A stretch of DNA of 58,071 bases from a virus. The notes under the pieces were generated by a model. That model saw only the letters and a list, made by a program, of their open reading frames with translations, did not search any database and was not told the DNA's origin. Made by a program: the position numbers and the translations under genes. Numbering within the stretch: position 1 is the stretch's first letter; each line of letters opens with the position of its first letter. Below are positions 26,613-30,271 of the stretch, in pieces. The stretch lies in the IMG/VR virus record IMGVR_UViG_3300040946_000134, positions 1-58,071 of that record; one strand, 5' to 3'.

Positions 26613-26699
26613 TGGCGGAAGGCATCCCTGCTGCCGAGAATCCCCTTCGGGACGATCCGGTTAGCAACCGGTCACGCGGGCTGCCGCGTTTTACCTTCC
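26613..26699 (-). tRNA. tRNA-Ser (GCT)
   Basis: 87 nt, acceptor GGAAGGT with GCCTTCC, G73, CCA encoded. Anticodon loop TTGCTAA. Long variable arm with a CCC-GAA-GGG hairpin, as expected for serine. T-loop GGCAGCA; the compact D-loop GCAGCC contains AG. T-stem has one mismatch. Confidence 0.85.
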
Positions 26700-26703
26700 A
26701 AGA

Positions 26704-26795
26704 TGGCGGTGAGTTGAGGACCTGCCCCCCAGCCCATTTCTGGACGCCTGGTTTTCGAGACCAGTCGGCGCTCTATTGCACCTGCTTAACTCACC
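26704..26795 (-). tRNA. tRNA-Ser (CGA)
   Basis: 92 nt, acceptor GGTGAGT with ACTCACC, G73, CCA encoded. Anticodon loop CTCGAAA on a perfect CTGGT/ACCAG stem. Long variable arm TCCA-GAAA-TGGG. T-stem TGGGG/CCTCA closes T-loop GGCAGGT. Confidence 0.88.
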
Positions 26796-26796
26796 A

Positions 26797-26871
26797 TGGT
26801 TTTCCCGCGGGGACTCCCACCCCGATCATACGTTTAGGAAACGTAGGCCCTGTGTCTTGGACGACGGGAAA
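26797..26871 (-). tRNA. tRNA-Arg (CCT)
   Basis: 75 nt, acceptor TTTCCCG with CGGGAAA, A73, CCA encoded. Anticodon loop TTCCTAA on TACGT/ACGTA. T-loop TGGGAGT has G55 G56; D-loop AAGACACA has A18 C19, so the 19-56 pair is C-G instead of G-C. Confidence 0.9.
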
Positions 26872-26872
26872 G

Positions 26873-26949
26873 TGGTGCCTCACCAGGGACTTCAACCCGT
26901 GATTTCGCGGTCCGTAGCCGCGTGTCCTGTGCATTTGGACGAATGAGGC
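26873..26949 (-). tRNA. tRNA-Arg (ACG)
   Basis: 77 nt, acceptor GCCTCAT with GTGAGGC, A73, CCA encoded. Anticodon loop CTACGGA on CGCGG/CCGCG. T-loop TTGAAGT keeps T55 but has G56; D-loop AAATGCACA has G18 C19, a swapped 19-56 pair. Outer T-stem has two mismatches. Confidence 0.85.
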
Positions 26950-26953
26950 GAAA

Positions 26954-27029
26954 TGGCATCGGCGGCAGGAGTTGCACCCGCATATAGCGGCTTAGAAGAC
27001 CGCGGCCTTTCTGTTCGAGCCACGCCGAC
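26954..27029 (-). tRNA. tRNA-Arg (TCT)
   Basis: 76 nt, acceptor GTCGGCG with CGCCGAT, G73, CCA encoded. Anticodon loop CTTCTAA. T-stem GCGGG/CCTGC, T-loop TGCAACT; D-loop GAACAGAA fits A18 G19. Confidence 0.88.
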
Positions 27030-27030
27030 G

Positions 27031-27105
27031 TGGTGCCTCCCGCCGGACTCTCACCGGCATCGCAGCCTTCGGAGGGCTGAATCCTATATCTTGGATGAGG
27101 GAGGC
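27031..27105 (-). tRNA. tRNA-Arg (CCG)
   Basis: 75 nt, acceptor GCCTCCC with GGGAGGC, A73, CCA encoded. Anticodon loop CTCCGAA on CAGCC/GGCTG. T-loop TGAGAGT has A56; D-loop AAGATATA has A18 T19, so the 19-56 pair is T-A. This is the clearest single compensatory case. Confidence 0.92.
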
Positions 27106-27112
27106 CTGAAAT

Positions 27113-27190
27113 TGGGGTGGTCAACGGGAACTGCCCCCGTCCCCTCGCCTTCACAGGGCGATGTGCTTGCCTATCCACACTCTGACCACC
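27113..27190 (-). tRNA. tRNA-His (GTG)
   Basis: 78 nt including a G at -1 that can pair with C73, the histidine identity mark. Acceptor GTGGTCA with TGACCAC, CCA encoded. Anticodon loop CTGTGAA on TCGCC/GGCGA. T-stem ACGGG/CCCGT, T-loop GGCAGTT. Confidence 0.9.
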
Positions 27191-27191
27191 A

Positions 27192-27262
27192 TGGGGCCTT
27201 CGTTCGGTTCCGCCCCGAATTGGCCGCGCTACAAGGGCGGCTTCCCGACTACGGACGAAGGC
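27192..27262 (-). tRNA. tRNA-Thr (TGT), shortened D-arm
   Basis: 71 nt, the shortest of the array. Acceptor GCCTTCG with CGAAGGC, C73, CCA encoded. Anticodon loop CTTGTAG with a C-C mismatch at 31-39. T-stem TTCGG/CCGAA, T-loop GGCGGAA. The D-arm is short and pairs poorly. Confidence 0.78.
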
Positions 27263-27267
27263 GAAGC

Positions 27268-27342
27268 TGGATCTCCGCTCCGGGCTTGCGCCGGACTCCC
27301 CAGTTTACGGGACTGGCGCGTCGCTGCCTACGCTTGCGGAGA
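27268..27342 (-). tRNA. tRNA-Thr (CGT)
   Basis: 75 nt, acceptor TCTCCGC with GCGGAGA, T73, CCA encoded. Anticodon loop CCCGTAA has C33 instead of T33. T-stem TCCGG/CCGGA, T-loop CGCAAGC (the only C54). D-loop contains AG. Confidence 0.82.
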
Positions 27343-27343
27343 A

Positions 27344-27436
27344 TGGTGCTCCCGTCTGGTGCTGCCCCAGAACCCGGCGCTGATCTAGCGCGATTCCGCT
27401 TATAAGGCGGACGGTTCGACTGCGAACTGCGGGAGC
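27344..27436 (-). tRNA. tRNA with TAT anticodon and long variable arm (Ile codon AUA?)
   Basis: 93 nt, acceptor GCTCCCG with CGGGAGC, A73, CCA encoded. Anticodon loop CTTATAA on TCCGC/GCGGA gives UAU, the AUA reader. The variable arm GCGCT..AGCGC makes it class II, normally restricted to Leu, Ser and Tyr in bacteria. T-loop GGCAGCA, D-loop GCAGTC. Amino-acid identity is uncertain. Confidence 0.8.
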
Positions 27437-27437
27437 G

Positions 27438-27510
27438 TGCCCAGGGTCGGACTCGCACCGACAACCTTCCGGTTTTAAGGCGGACGGCTCTTCTGTTGGC
27501 CTACCCGGGC
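27438..27510 (-). tRNA. tRNA-Leu (TAA), short variable loop
   Basis: 73 nt without CCA; the next bases read CGC, so CCA must be added. Acceptor GCCCGGG with CCTGGGC, A73. Anticodon loop CTTAAAA with a C-C mismatch at 31-39. Variable loop only AGGTT, unlike normal leucine tRNAs. T-loop TGCGAGT. Confidence 0.8.
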
Positions 27511-27514
27511 AAGA

Positions 27515-27589
27515 TGGTGCGCGCGAAGGGATTTGCACCCATAGGACGGTGGGTTTGAGCCACCGATGTCTTCATTGCATCACACGCGC
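27515..27589 (-). tRNA. tRNA-Leu (CAA), short variable loop
   Basis: 75 nt, acceptor GCGCGTG with CGCGCGC, A73, CCA encoded. Anticodon loop CTCAAAC on GGTGG/CCACC. Variable loop GTCCT (class I). T-loop TGCAAAT; one T-stem mismatch. Confidence 0.85.
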
Positions 27590-27590
27590 A

Positions 27591-27665
27591 TGGTAGCCCA
27601 TCCGGGTGCCGCCCCCGGTTCTGAAGTTCGAGAAACTTCTGACTTAGCTGATGGTCGAATGGGCC
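27591..27665 (-). tRNA. tRNA-Glu (CTC)
   Basis: 75 nt, acceptor GGCCCAT with ATGGGCT, A73, CCA encoded. Anticodon loop TTCTCGA on GAAGT/ACTTC. T-stem CCGGG/CCCGG, T-loop GGCGGCA. D-loop contains CAGC. Confidence 0.88.
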
Positions 27666-27675
27666 ATACTGAAAT

Positions 27676-27760
27676 TGGTGGGCACGGCAGGACTCGCACC
27701 TGCAAAGGTCGCCGGTCTGAACGGCGTGGCTGTACTGATTCGCTCTGATCCCACGTGCCC
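27676..27760 (-). tRNA. tRNA-Leu (CAG), enlarged D-arm
   Basis: 85 nt, acceptor GGGCACG with CGTGCCC, A73, CCA encoded. Anticodon loop TTCAGAC on CGCCG/CGGCG. Variable region is short (ACCTTT), but about 25 nt lie between position 9 and the anticodon stem, roughly eight more than usual. T-loop TGCGAGT on GCAGG/CCTGC. Confidence 0.82.
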
Positions 27761-27769
27761 GTAGGAAAT

Positions 27770-27846
27770 TGGTGCCGGCGATAGGATTCGCACCTACACT
27801 TGCCACCTTCTCAGGATGGTGCCTCTTCTAGTTGGGCTACGTCGGC
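27770..27846 (-). tRNA. tRNA-Leu (GAG), short variable loop
   Basis: 77 nt, acceptor GCCGACG with CGCCGGC (one A-C mismatch), A73, CCA encoded. Anticodon loop CTGAGAA on CCATC/GGTGG. Variable loop CAAGT. T-loop TGCGAAT on GTAGG/CCTAT. Confidence 0.82.
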
Positions 27847-27847
27847 A

Positions 27848-27923
27848 TGGATCTGGTTGCGGGAATTACACCCGCCATCACTCGCTTACCAAGCGAGGTC
27901 CGCGTTGTCTCGGAGTAACCAGA
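27848..27923 (-). tRNA. tRNA-Thr (GGT)
   Basis: 76 nt, acceptor TCTGGTT with AACCAGA, T73, CCA encoded. Anticodon loop TTGGTAA on CTCGC/GCGAG. T-loop TGTAATT has T56; D-loop AGACAACG has A18 A19, so the 19-56 pair is A-T. Confidence 0.9.
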
Positions 27924-27924
27924 G

Positions 27925-27999
27925 TGGTGGGGACGTGGCGACTTGCACGCCTCTCTTCCGGGTAAGGGCCGGAGTCATCGCTTTCTATGAGTCATCCCC
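27925..27999 (-). tRNA. tRNA-Lys (CTT)
   Basis: 75 nt, acceptor GGGGATG with CGTCCCC, A73, CCA encoded. Anticodon loop CCCTTAC has C33. Stem TCCGG/CCGGA. T-loop TGCAAGT; D-loop contains AAGC. Confidence 0.85.
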
Positions 28000-28000
28000 G

Positions 28001-28075
28001 TGGCAGTCCCCGAAGGATTCGCACCTTCACCTCAGCGGTTCAAAGCCGCGTGCGCTGCTGTTACGCTAGAGGACC
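28001..28075 (-). tRNA. tRNA-Gln (TTG)
   Basis: 75 nt, acceptor GGTCCTC with GGGGACT including a weak G1-T72 pair, G73, CCA encoded; weak 1-72 and G73 are glutamine identity marks. Anticodon loop CTTTGAA. T-loop TGCGAAT on GAAGG/CCTTC. Confidence 0.9.
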
Positions 28076-28079
28076 AAAG

Positions 28080-28154
28080 TGGTCGGAGCGGTGAGAGTCG
28101 GACTCACTTGGTCTTGTTCCCGAAACAAGTGCCTGGCCGTTAGGCTACGCTCCG
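28080..28154 (-). tRNA. tRNA-Pro (CGG)
   Basis: 75 nt, acceptor CGGAGCG with CGCTCCG (C1-G72, a proline mark), A73, CCA encoded. Anticodon loop TTCGGGA on CTTGT/ACAAG. T-loop TCCGACT has C55 C56 and the D-loop keeps GG, so both elbow pairs can be G-C. Confidence 0.92.
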
Positions 28155-28155
28155 C

Positions 28156-28229
28156 TGGTTCTCACGGCCGGTAACGCTCCGGCTTCCCTTGCATGTCGAG
28201 CAAGTGCTCTGCTTCTGAGCTACGCGAGA
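28156..28229 (-). tRNA. tRNA-Val (GAC)
   Basis: 74 nt, acceptor TCTCGCG with CGTGAGA, A73, CCA encoded. Anticodon loop TCGACAT has C33. D-arm GCTC-AGAAGCA-GAGC. T-stem GCCGG/CCGGC, T-loop AGCGTTA (A54, T58). Confidence 0.88.
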
Positions 28230-28230
28230 A

Positions 28231-28304
28231 TGGCTCTCCAGGATGGTACTGCCCCACCTTCACACGGGTCAGAGCCGTGGGTAATGCTTCTATACGACTG
28301 GAGA
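28231..28304 (-). tRNA. tRNA-Gln (CTG)
   Basis: 74 nt, acceptor TCTCCAG with CTGGAGA, G73, CCA encoded. Anticodon loop CTCTGAC on CACGG/CCGTG. T-loop GGCAGTA on GGTGG/CCATC. Confidence 0.88.
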
Positions 28305-28307
28305 ATA

Positions 28308-28485
28308 ATTCCCAGGTGGGATTGTATACCCACCGTGGCCGTGATAGGCGTGTTGGTGACGACGCCTCGTTACTTCTACCGTGCGGCCTAACCATACTCA
28401 TCTCGGCCGCTACACCCGCTCCGTATCGCTACACCGGGTATGCTCTCAAGGCCCTGATTAACGCCCGACCTGACGTGGCTGGAAA
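28308..28485 (-). ncRNA. 178-nt tRNA-like structured RNA inside the tRNA array
   Basis: It fills exactly the space between tRNA-Gln(CTG) and tRNA-Asn. Its 5' TTTCCAG (28479-28485) pairs over 7 bp with 3' CTGGGAA (28309-28315), with one T-G pair. A D-arm-like ACGT..GCGT follows the 5' strand, and a T-arm-like GTGGG/CCCAC with 8-nt loop TATACAAT precedes the 3' strand. Between them are three further hairpins: ACCCG/CGGGT, GCGGCC/GGCCGC and GGCGT/ACGCC. No CCA is encoded. It could be an intron-bearing or expanded tRNA, or a tRNA mimic. No anticodon arm could be assigned with confidence. Confidence 0.55.
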
Positions 28486-28560
28486 TGGCTGCTAGGGCAA
28501 GACTCGCACTTGCATAATACCGCTTAACAGGCGGGCGCACGACTATTGTGCTACCTAGCA
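28486..28560 (-). tRNA. tRNA-Asn (GTT)
   Basis: 75 nt, acceptor TGCTAGG with CCTAGCA, G73, CCA encoded. Anticodon loop CTGTTAA. D-arm GCAC-AATAGTC-GTGC. T-loop TGCGAGT on GCAAG/CTTGC. Confidence 0.9.
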
Positions 28561-28564
28561 AAAG

Positions 28565-28638
28565 TGGTGGGGAATGAACGTGCTGCCCGCTCGACTCCTG
28601 AGTGTGGATCAGGTATGATTCTGTTTCAACAATCCCCC
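28565..28638 (-). tRNA. tRNA-Val (CAC)
   Basis: 74 nt, acceptor GGGGGAT with ATTCCCC, A73, CCA encoded. Anticodon loop TCCACAC has C33, on CCTGA/TCAGG. T-stem GAGCG/CGTTC, T-loop GGCAGCA. D-loop AACAGAA. Confidence 0.87.
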
Positions 28639-28639
28639 G

Positions 28640-28716
28640 TGGCGGTCCCAAGGAATGCTGCCTTCCTCTCTCCCGCGTGACGGGCGGGCGCTTTCAGCTA
28701 GGTAAGCTATGAGACC
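28640..28716 (-). tRNA. tRNA-Asp (GTC)
   Basis: 77 nt, acceptor GGTCTCA with TGGGACC, G73, CCA encoded. Anticodon loop CCGTCAC has C33, on CCCGC/GCGGG. T-stem AGGAA/TTCCT, T-loop GGCAGCA. Confidence 0.9.
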
Positions 28717-28723
28717 GTGAAAG

Positions 28724-28798
28724 TGGTATAGACGGGGAGAATCGGACTCCCTTAATCTCGGTCCCAAGCCGAGCGATCAACCAATGACCCACGTCTGT
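28724..28798 (-). tRNA. tRNA-Pro (TGG)
   Basis: 75 nt, acceptor ACAGACG with CGTCTAT (one mismatch at 2-71), A73, CCA encoded. Anticodon loop CTTGGGA on CTCGG/CCGAG. T-loop TCCGATT (C55 C56) with GG in D-loop ATTGGTT, the same solution as the other proline tRNA. Confidence 0.88.
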
Positions 28799-28799
28799 G

Positions 28800-28875
28800 T
28801 GGTGGAGGCTCCCGGTGCCGCCCCGGGTTATCCGGTTCTTCAGACCGGCGCAATGACTGCACTTGCTCAACCTCC
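28800..28875 (-). tRNA. tRNA-Phe (GAA)
   Basis: 76 nt, acceptor GGAGGTT with AGCCTCC, A73, CCA encoded. Anticodon loop CTGAAGA on CCGGT/ACCGG. D-stem GCAA/TTGC. T-loop GGCGGCA on CCCGG/CCGGG. Confidence 0.92.
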
Positions 28876-28882
28876 ATGAAAG

Positions 28883-28958
28883 TGGCATGCCCGGTAGGTA
28901 CTGCCCCTACATGAACCGGATTTGGAGTTCGGCGCCTTCCTTGTCGAGCCACGGGCAT
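28883..28958 (-). tRNA. tRNA-Trp (CCA)
   Basis: 76 nt, acceptor ATGCCCG with CGGGCAT, G73 (tryptophan mark), CCA encoded. Anticodon loop CTCCAAA, stem with one A-C mismatch. T-stem GTAGG/CCTAC, T-loop GGCAGTA. Confidence 0.88.
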
Positions 28959-28964
28959 AAAAGA

Positions 28965-29038
28965 TGGGAGCAGGGGTGGGAGTCGCACCCACGACAGCCG
29001 CGGTTATGAGCCGAGCCAGAACGCTGGTTCTCCCTGCC
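28965..29038 (-). tRNA. tRNA with CAT anticodon (Met, or Ile if C34 is modified)
   Basis: 74 nt, acceptor GGCAGGG with CCCTGCT, C73, CCA encoded. Anticodon loop CTCATAA. T-stem GTGGG/CCCAC, T-loop TGCGACT. The D-arm pairing is ambiguous. It lacks the C1-A72 mismatch and GGG/CCC anticodon stem of a bacterial initiator, so an elongator or an Ile2-type tRNA is more likely. Confidence 0.8.
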
Positions 29039-29042
29039 AAGG

Positions 29043-29116
29043 TGGTGGTCAAGCACGGTGCTGCCCCGTAGTCTGACGGTTATCGACCGTCTGCTCTGCT
29101 GTTGAGCTACATGACC
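29043..29116 (-). tRNA. tRNA-Ile (GAT)
   Basis: 74 nt, acceptor GGTCATG with CTTGACC (one T-T mismatch), A73, CCA encoded. Anticodon loop TCGATAA has C33, on GACGG/CCGTC. D-arm GCTC-AACAGCA-GAGC. T-loop GGCAGCA. Confidence 0.88.
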
Positions 29117-29117
29117 G

Positions 29118-29202
29118 TGGTCCAGGCGGTAGGACTCGCACCTACGAAGTCCGGAGACAACCGGGTTACGGCCGGTCGCGTTTGCTACTCTGCCACGCCT
29201 GG
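29118..29202 (-). tRNA. tRNA-Tyr (GTA)
   Basis: 85 nt, acceptor CCAGGCG with CGCCTGG, A73, CCA encoded. Anticodon loop CCGTAAC has C33, on ACCGG/CCGGT. Long variable arm GTC-TCCG-GAC, as expected for tyrosine. T-loop TGCGAGT on GTAGG/CCTAC. Confidence 0.9.
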
Positions 29203-29203
29203 A

Positions 29204-29278
29204 TGGTGCCCCAGTCCGGTAACGCTCCGGATCAGCCTGTTTGGAAGACAGGTGCGCATCTGTAAACGCTTCTGAGGC
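29204..29278 (-). tRNA. tRNA-Gly (TCC)
   Basis: 75 nt, acceptor GCCTCAG with CTGGGGC, A73 (glycine tRNAs usually have T73), CCA encoded. Anticodon loop CTTCCAA on CCTGT/ACAGG. T-stem TCCGG/CCGGA, T-loop AGCGTTA. Confidence 0.87.
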
Positions 29279-29283
29279 GAAAT

Positions 29284-29358
29284 TGGTGGATCGTGTCGGT
29301 AACCCTCCGACTCCTCCCGGGTGCGGACCGGGTGTGCTTGTTTTACCACTAACGACCC
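29284..29358 (-). tRNA. tRNA-Ala (CGC)
   Basis: 75 nt, acceptor GGGTCGT with ACGATCC, A73, CCA encoded. The alanine mark G3-T70 is present. Anticodon loop TCCGCAC has C33. T-loop AGGGTTA has G56 and the D-loop carries A-C, so the 19-56 pair can be C-G. Confidence 0.9.
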
Positions 29359-29362
29359 AAGG

Positions 29363-29437
29363 TGGACGCGCATCCGGGTAATGCTCCCGGCCGTTCTGTT
29401 TTGCGGACAGACCCTCACTCTTGTCAGGCAATGCGCG
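29363..29437 (-). tRNA. tRNA-Cys (GCA)
   Basis: 75 nt, acceptor CGCGCAT with ATGCGCG, T73 (cysteine mark), CCA encoded. Anticodon loop CCGCAAA has C33, on TCTGT/ACAGA. T-stem CCGGG/CCCGG, T-loop AGCATTA. Confidence 0.9.
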
Positions 29438-29444
29438 CTGAAAT

Positions 29445-29520
29445 TGGTGGCCCCGTCGGGTATCCCTCCCGCTTCATCTGCTTAAAAGGCAGCTGCTCAT
29501 GTGGCTAAAGCTTCGGAGCC
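29445..29520 (-). tRNA. tRNA-Lys (TTT)
   Basis: 76 nt, acceptor GGCTCCG with CGGGGCC, A73, CCA encoded. Anticodon loop CTTTTAA. T-loop AGGGATA has G56; the D-loop contains CCACA, offering A18 C19. One outer T-stem mismatch. Confidence 0.87.
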
Positions 29521-29521
29521 G

Positions 29522-29595
29522 TGGTGCGGGCGCGGGGAGTCGCACCCCGGCCGAGTCGTTGGCAACGACCCATTCTGCTGCTGAACTACGCCCGC
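29522..29595 (-). tRNA. tRNA-Gly (GCC)
   Basis: 74 nt, acceptor GCGGGCG with CGCCCGC, A73, CCA encoded. Anticodon loop TTGCCAA on GGTCG/CGACT. D-arm GTTC-AGCAGCA-GAAT. T-stem CGGGG/CCCCG, T-loop TGCGACT. Confidence 0.9.
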
Positions 29596-29600
29596 GAAAA

Positions 29601-29675
29601 TGGTACCCCGTGAGAGTGCTACCCTCTCTTTTCCGGCTTGAAAGGCCAGTGAACTAGTTGGTATTCGAACGGGGC
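29601..29675 (-). tRNA. tRNA-Glu (TTC), first tRNA of the array
   Basis: 75 nt, acceptor GCCCCGT with ACGGGGT, A73, CCA encoded. Anticodon loop CTTTCAA. T-stem GAGAG/CTCTC, T-loop GGTAGCA has T56; D-loop TACCAACTAG offers A18 A19, an A-T pair at 19-56. Confidence 0.9.
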
Positions 29676-29823
29676 TCGAAAGCCGGTTACGCCTAGCGGC
29701 GATCGGACCGGCTATCTTTGATTTGCGAAAAGAACGTGACCTGGGCTCTGGTTAGGAAATCCTCCTCTGGTTTTTGAGGCGTTCGCTCGTTCGATTGAGC
29801 CGAGCTTAGAGGCTCCTGGTGAT
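29676..29823 (-). other. Structured leader upstream of the tRNA array
   Basis: No gene seen. On the minus strand, AGCCGGT (29706-29712 region) pairs with ACCGGCT near 29680 around an inner CGCC-GCTA-GGCG hairpin. Further upstream GCTCG pairs with CGAGC and an outer CCTCT with AGAGG. These hairpins sit between the terminator and the first tRNA, so they belong to the 5' leader of the tRNA transcript. I see no convincing -35/-10 pair here, although the tRNA promoter must lie in or near this stretch if the terminator works. Confidence 0.4.
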
Positions 29824-29858
29824 TAAAAAGGCCCGGGTCTTTCTGGGACCGCGGGCCT
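29824..29858 (-). terminator. Rho-independent terminator before the tRNA array
   Basis: On the minus strand AGGCCCG-C-GGTC, then loop CCAGAAA, then GACC-C-GGGCCT form a strong GC-rich stem followed by TTTTT. It ends the upstream transcript from the 30 kb glycosyltransferase block and separates it from the tRNA array. On the plus strand it has no T-tract downstream, so it acts leftward. Confidence 0.8.
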
Positions 29859-29903
29859 AAAGTGGGTGAACTGTTTCGCTCGCTTCAGGCGCGCATTCCT
29901 TTG

Positions 29904-29956
29904 GGTTAATTATCGGCCGTATGCCCTGCCCATAGGCAGCGGCTTGACCGATAACC
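29904..29956 (-). ncRNA. Candidate structured RNA element in the 3' UTR
   Basis: The minus strand folds as nested stems: outer GGTTA/TAACC, then TCGG/CCGA, GCCG/CGGC, and an inner CTGCC-TATG-GGCAG hairpin. It lies in a gene-free stretch (29859-30043) after the last gene of the block and before the terminator. It may protect the 3' end or be a small RNA. No homology known to me. The rest of 29859-30043 shows nothing else. Confidence 0.35.
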
Positions 29957-30043
29957 GGATTCAATTGTGAAGGTTGGCTGCATGGATTTCTGAAGAGGGG
30001 GACAGTAAAAGCACTGCGACACGACCTTGTAAAGCACTATTTT

Positions 30044-30271
30044 TCAGACCAGGACCGCGATTATGTCCAGGACGGATTCCGCCCCGTCGTCCTGATAGCG
30101 CCCGTCCACGCCCCAAAGTTCCATGTACTCGATGTTGCCGGGAGGACCGCGCCAGCCCCGGTATGGGAAGACGTTGTATGGGTAGCCATCCTTGGTTGCG
30201 ATCGCATCCACCAGCGCAACCTCTCCGTTGCGGAGTCTGGCCTTGAAGGGTACTTTGGGCGGGAGGGTCAT
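30044..30271 (-). CDS. Hypothetical small protein after glycosyltransferase
   Basis: 75 aa: VPFKARLRNGEVALVDAIAT, then NVFPYRGWRGPPGNIEYMEL and WGVDGRY. Compact, with many aromatic residues, beta-rich, SH3-like in feel. ATG overlaps the stop of the three-domain gene by four bases. No family recognised; last gene before the terminator. Confidence 0.5.
   Translation of the reverse strand: MTLPPKVPFKARLRNGEVALVDAIATKDGYPYNVFPYRGWRGPPGNIEYMELWGVDGRYQDDGAESVLDIIAVLV

Noticed and set aside
28308-28485. tmRNA as explanation of the 178-nt RNA
   Set aside because: Much shorter than known tmRNAs, no tag ORF with a resume codon and ALAA-like end, and no G3-T70 alanine mark.
26954-29437. Plus-strand ORFs across the tRNA region
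   Set aside because: They cross several well-folded tRNAs and have no protein-like features.
26613-29675. Suppressor tRNAs and stop-codon recoding
   Set aside because: No CTA, TTA or TCA anticodon was found, and TAA, TAG and TGA are all used as stops.
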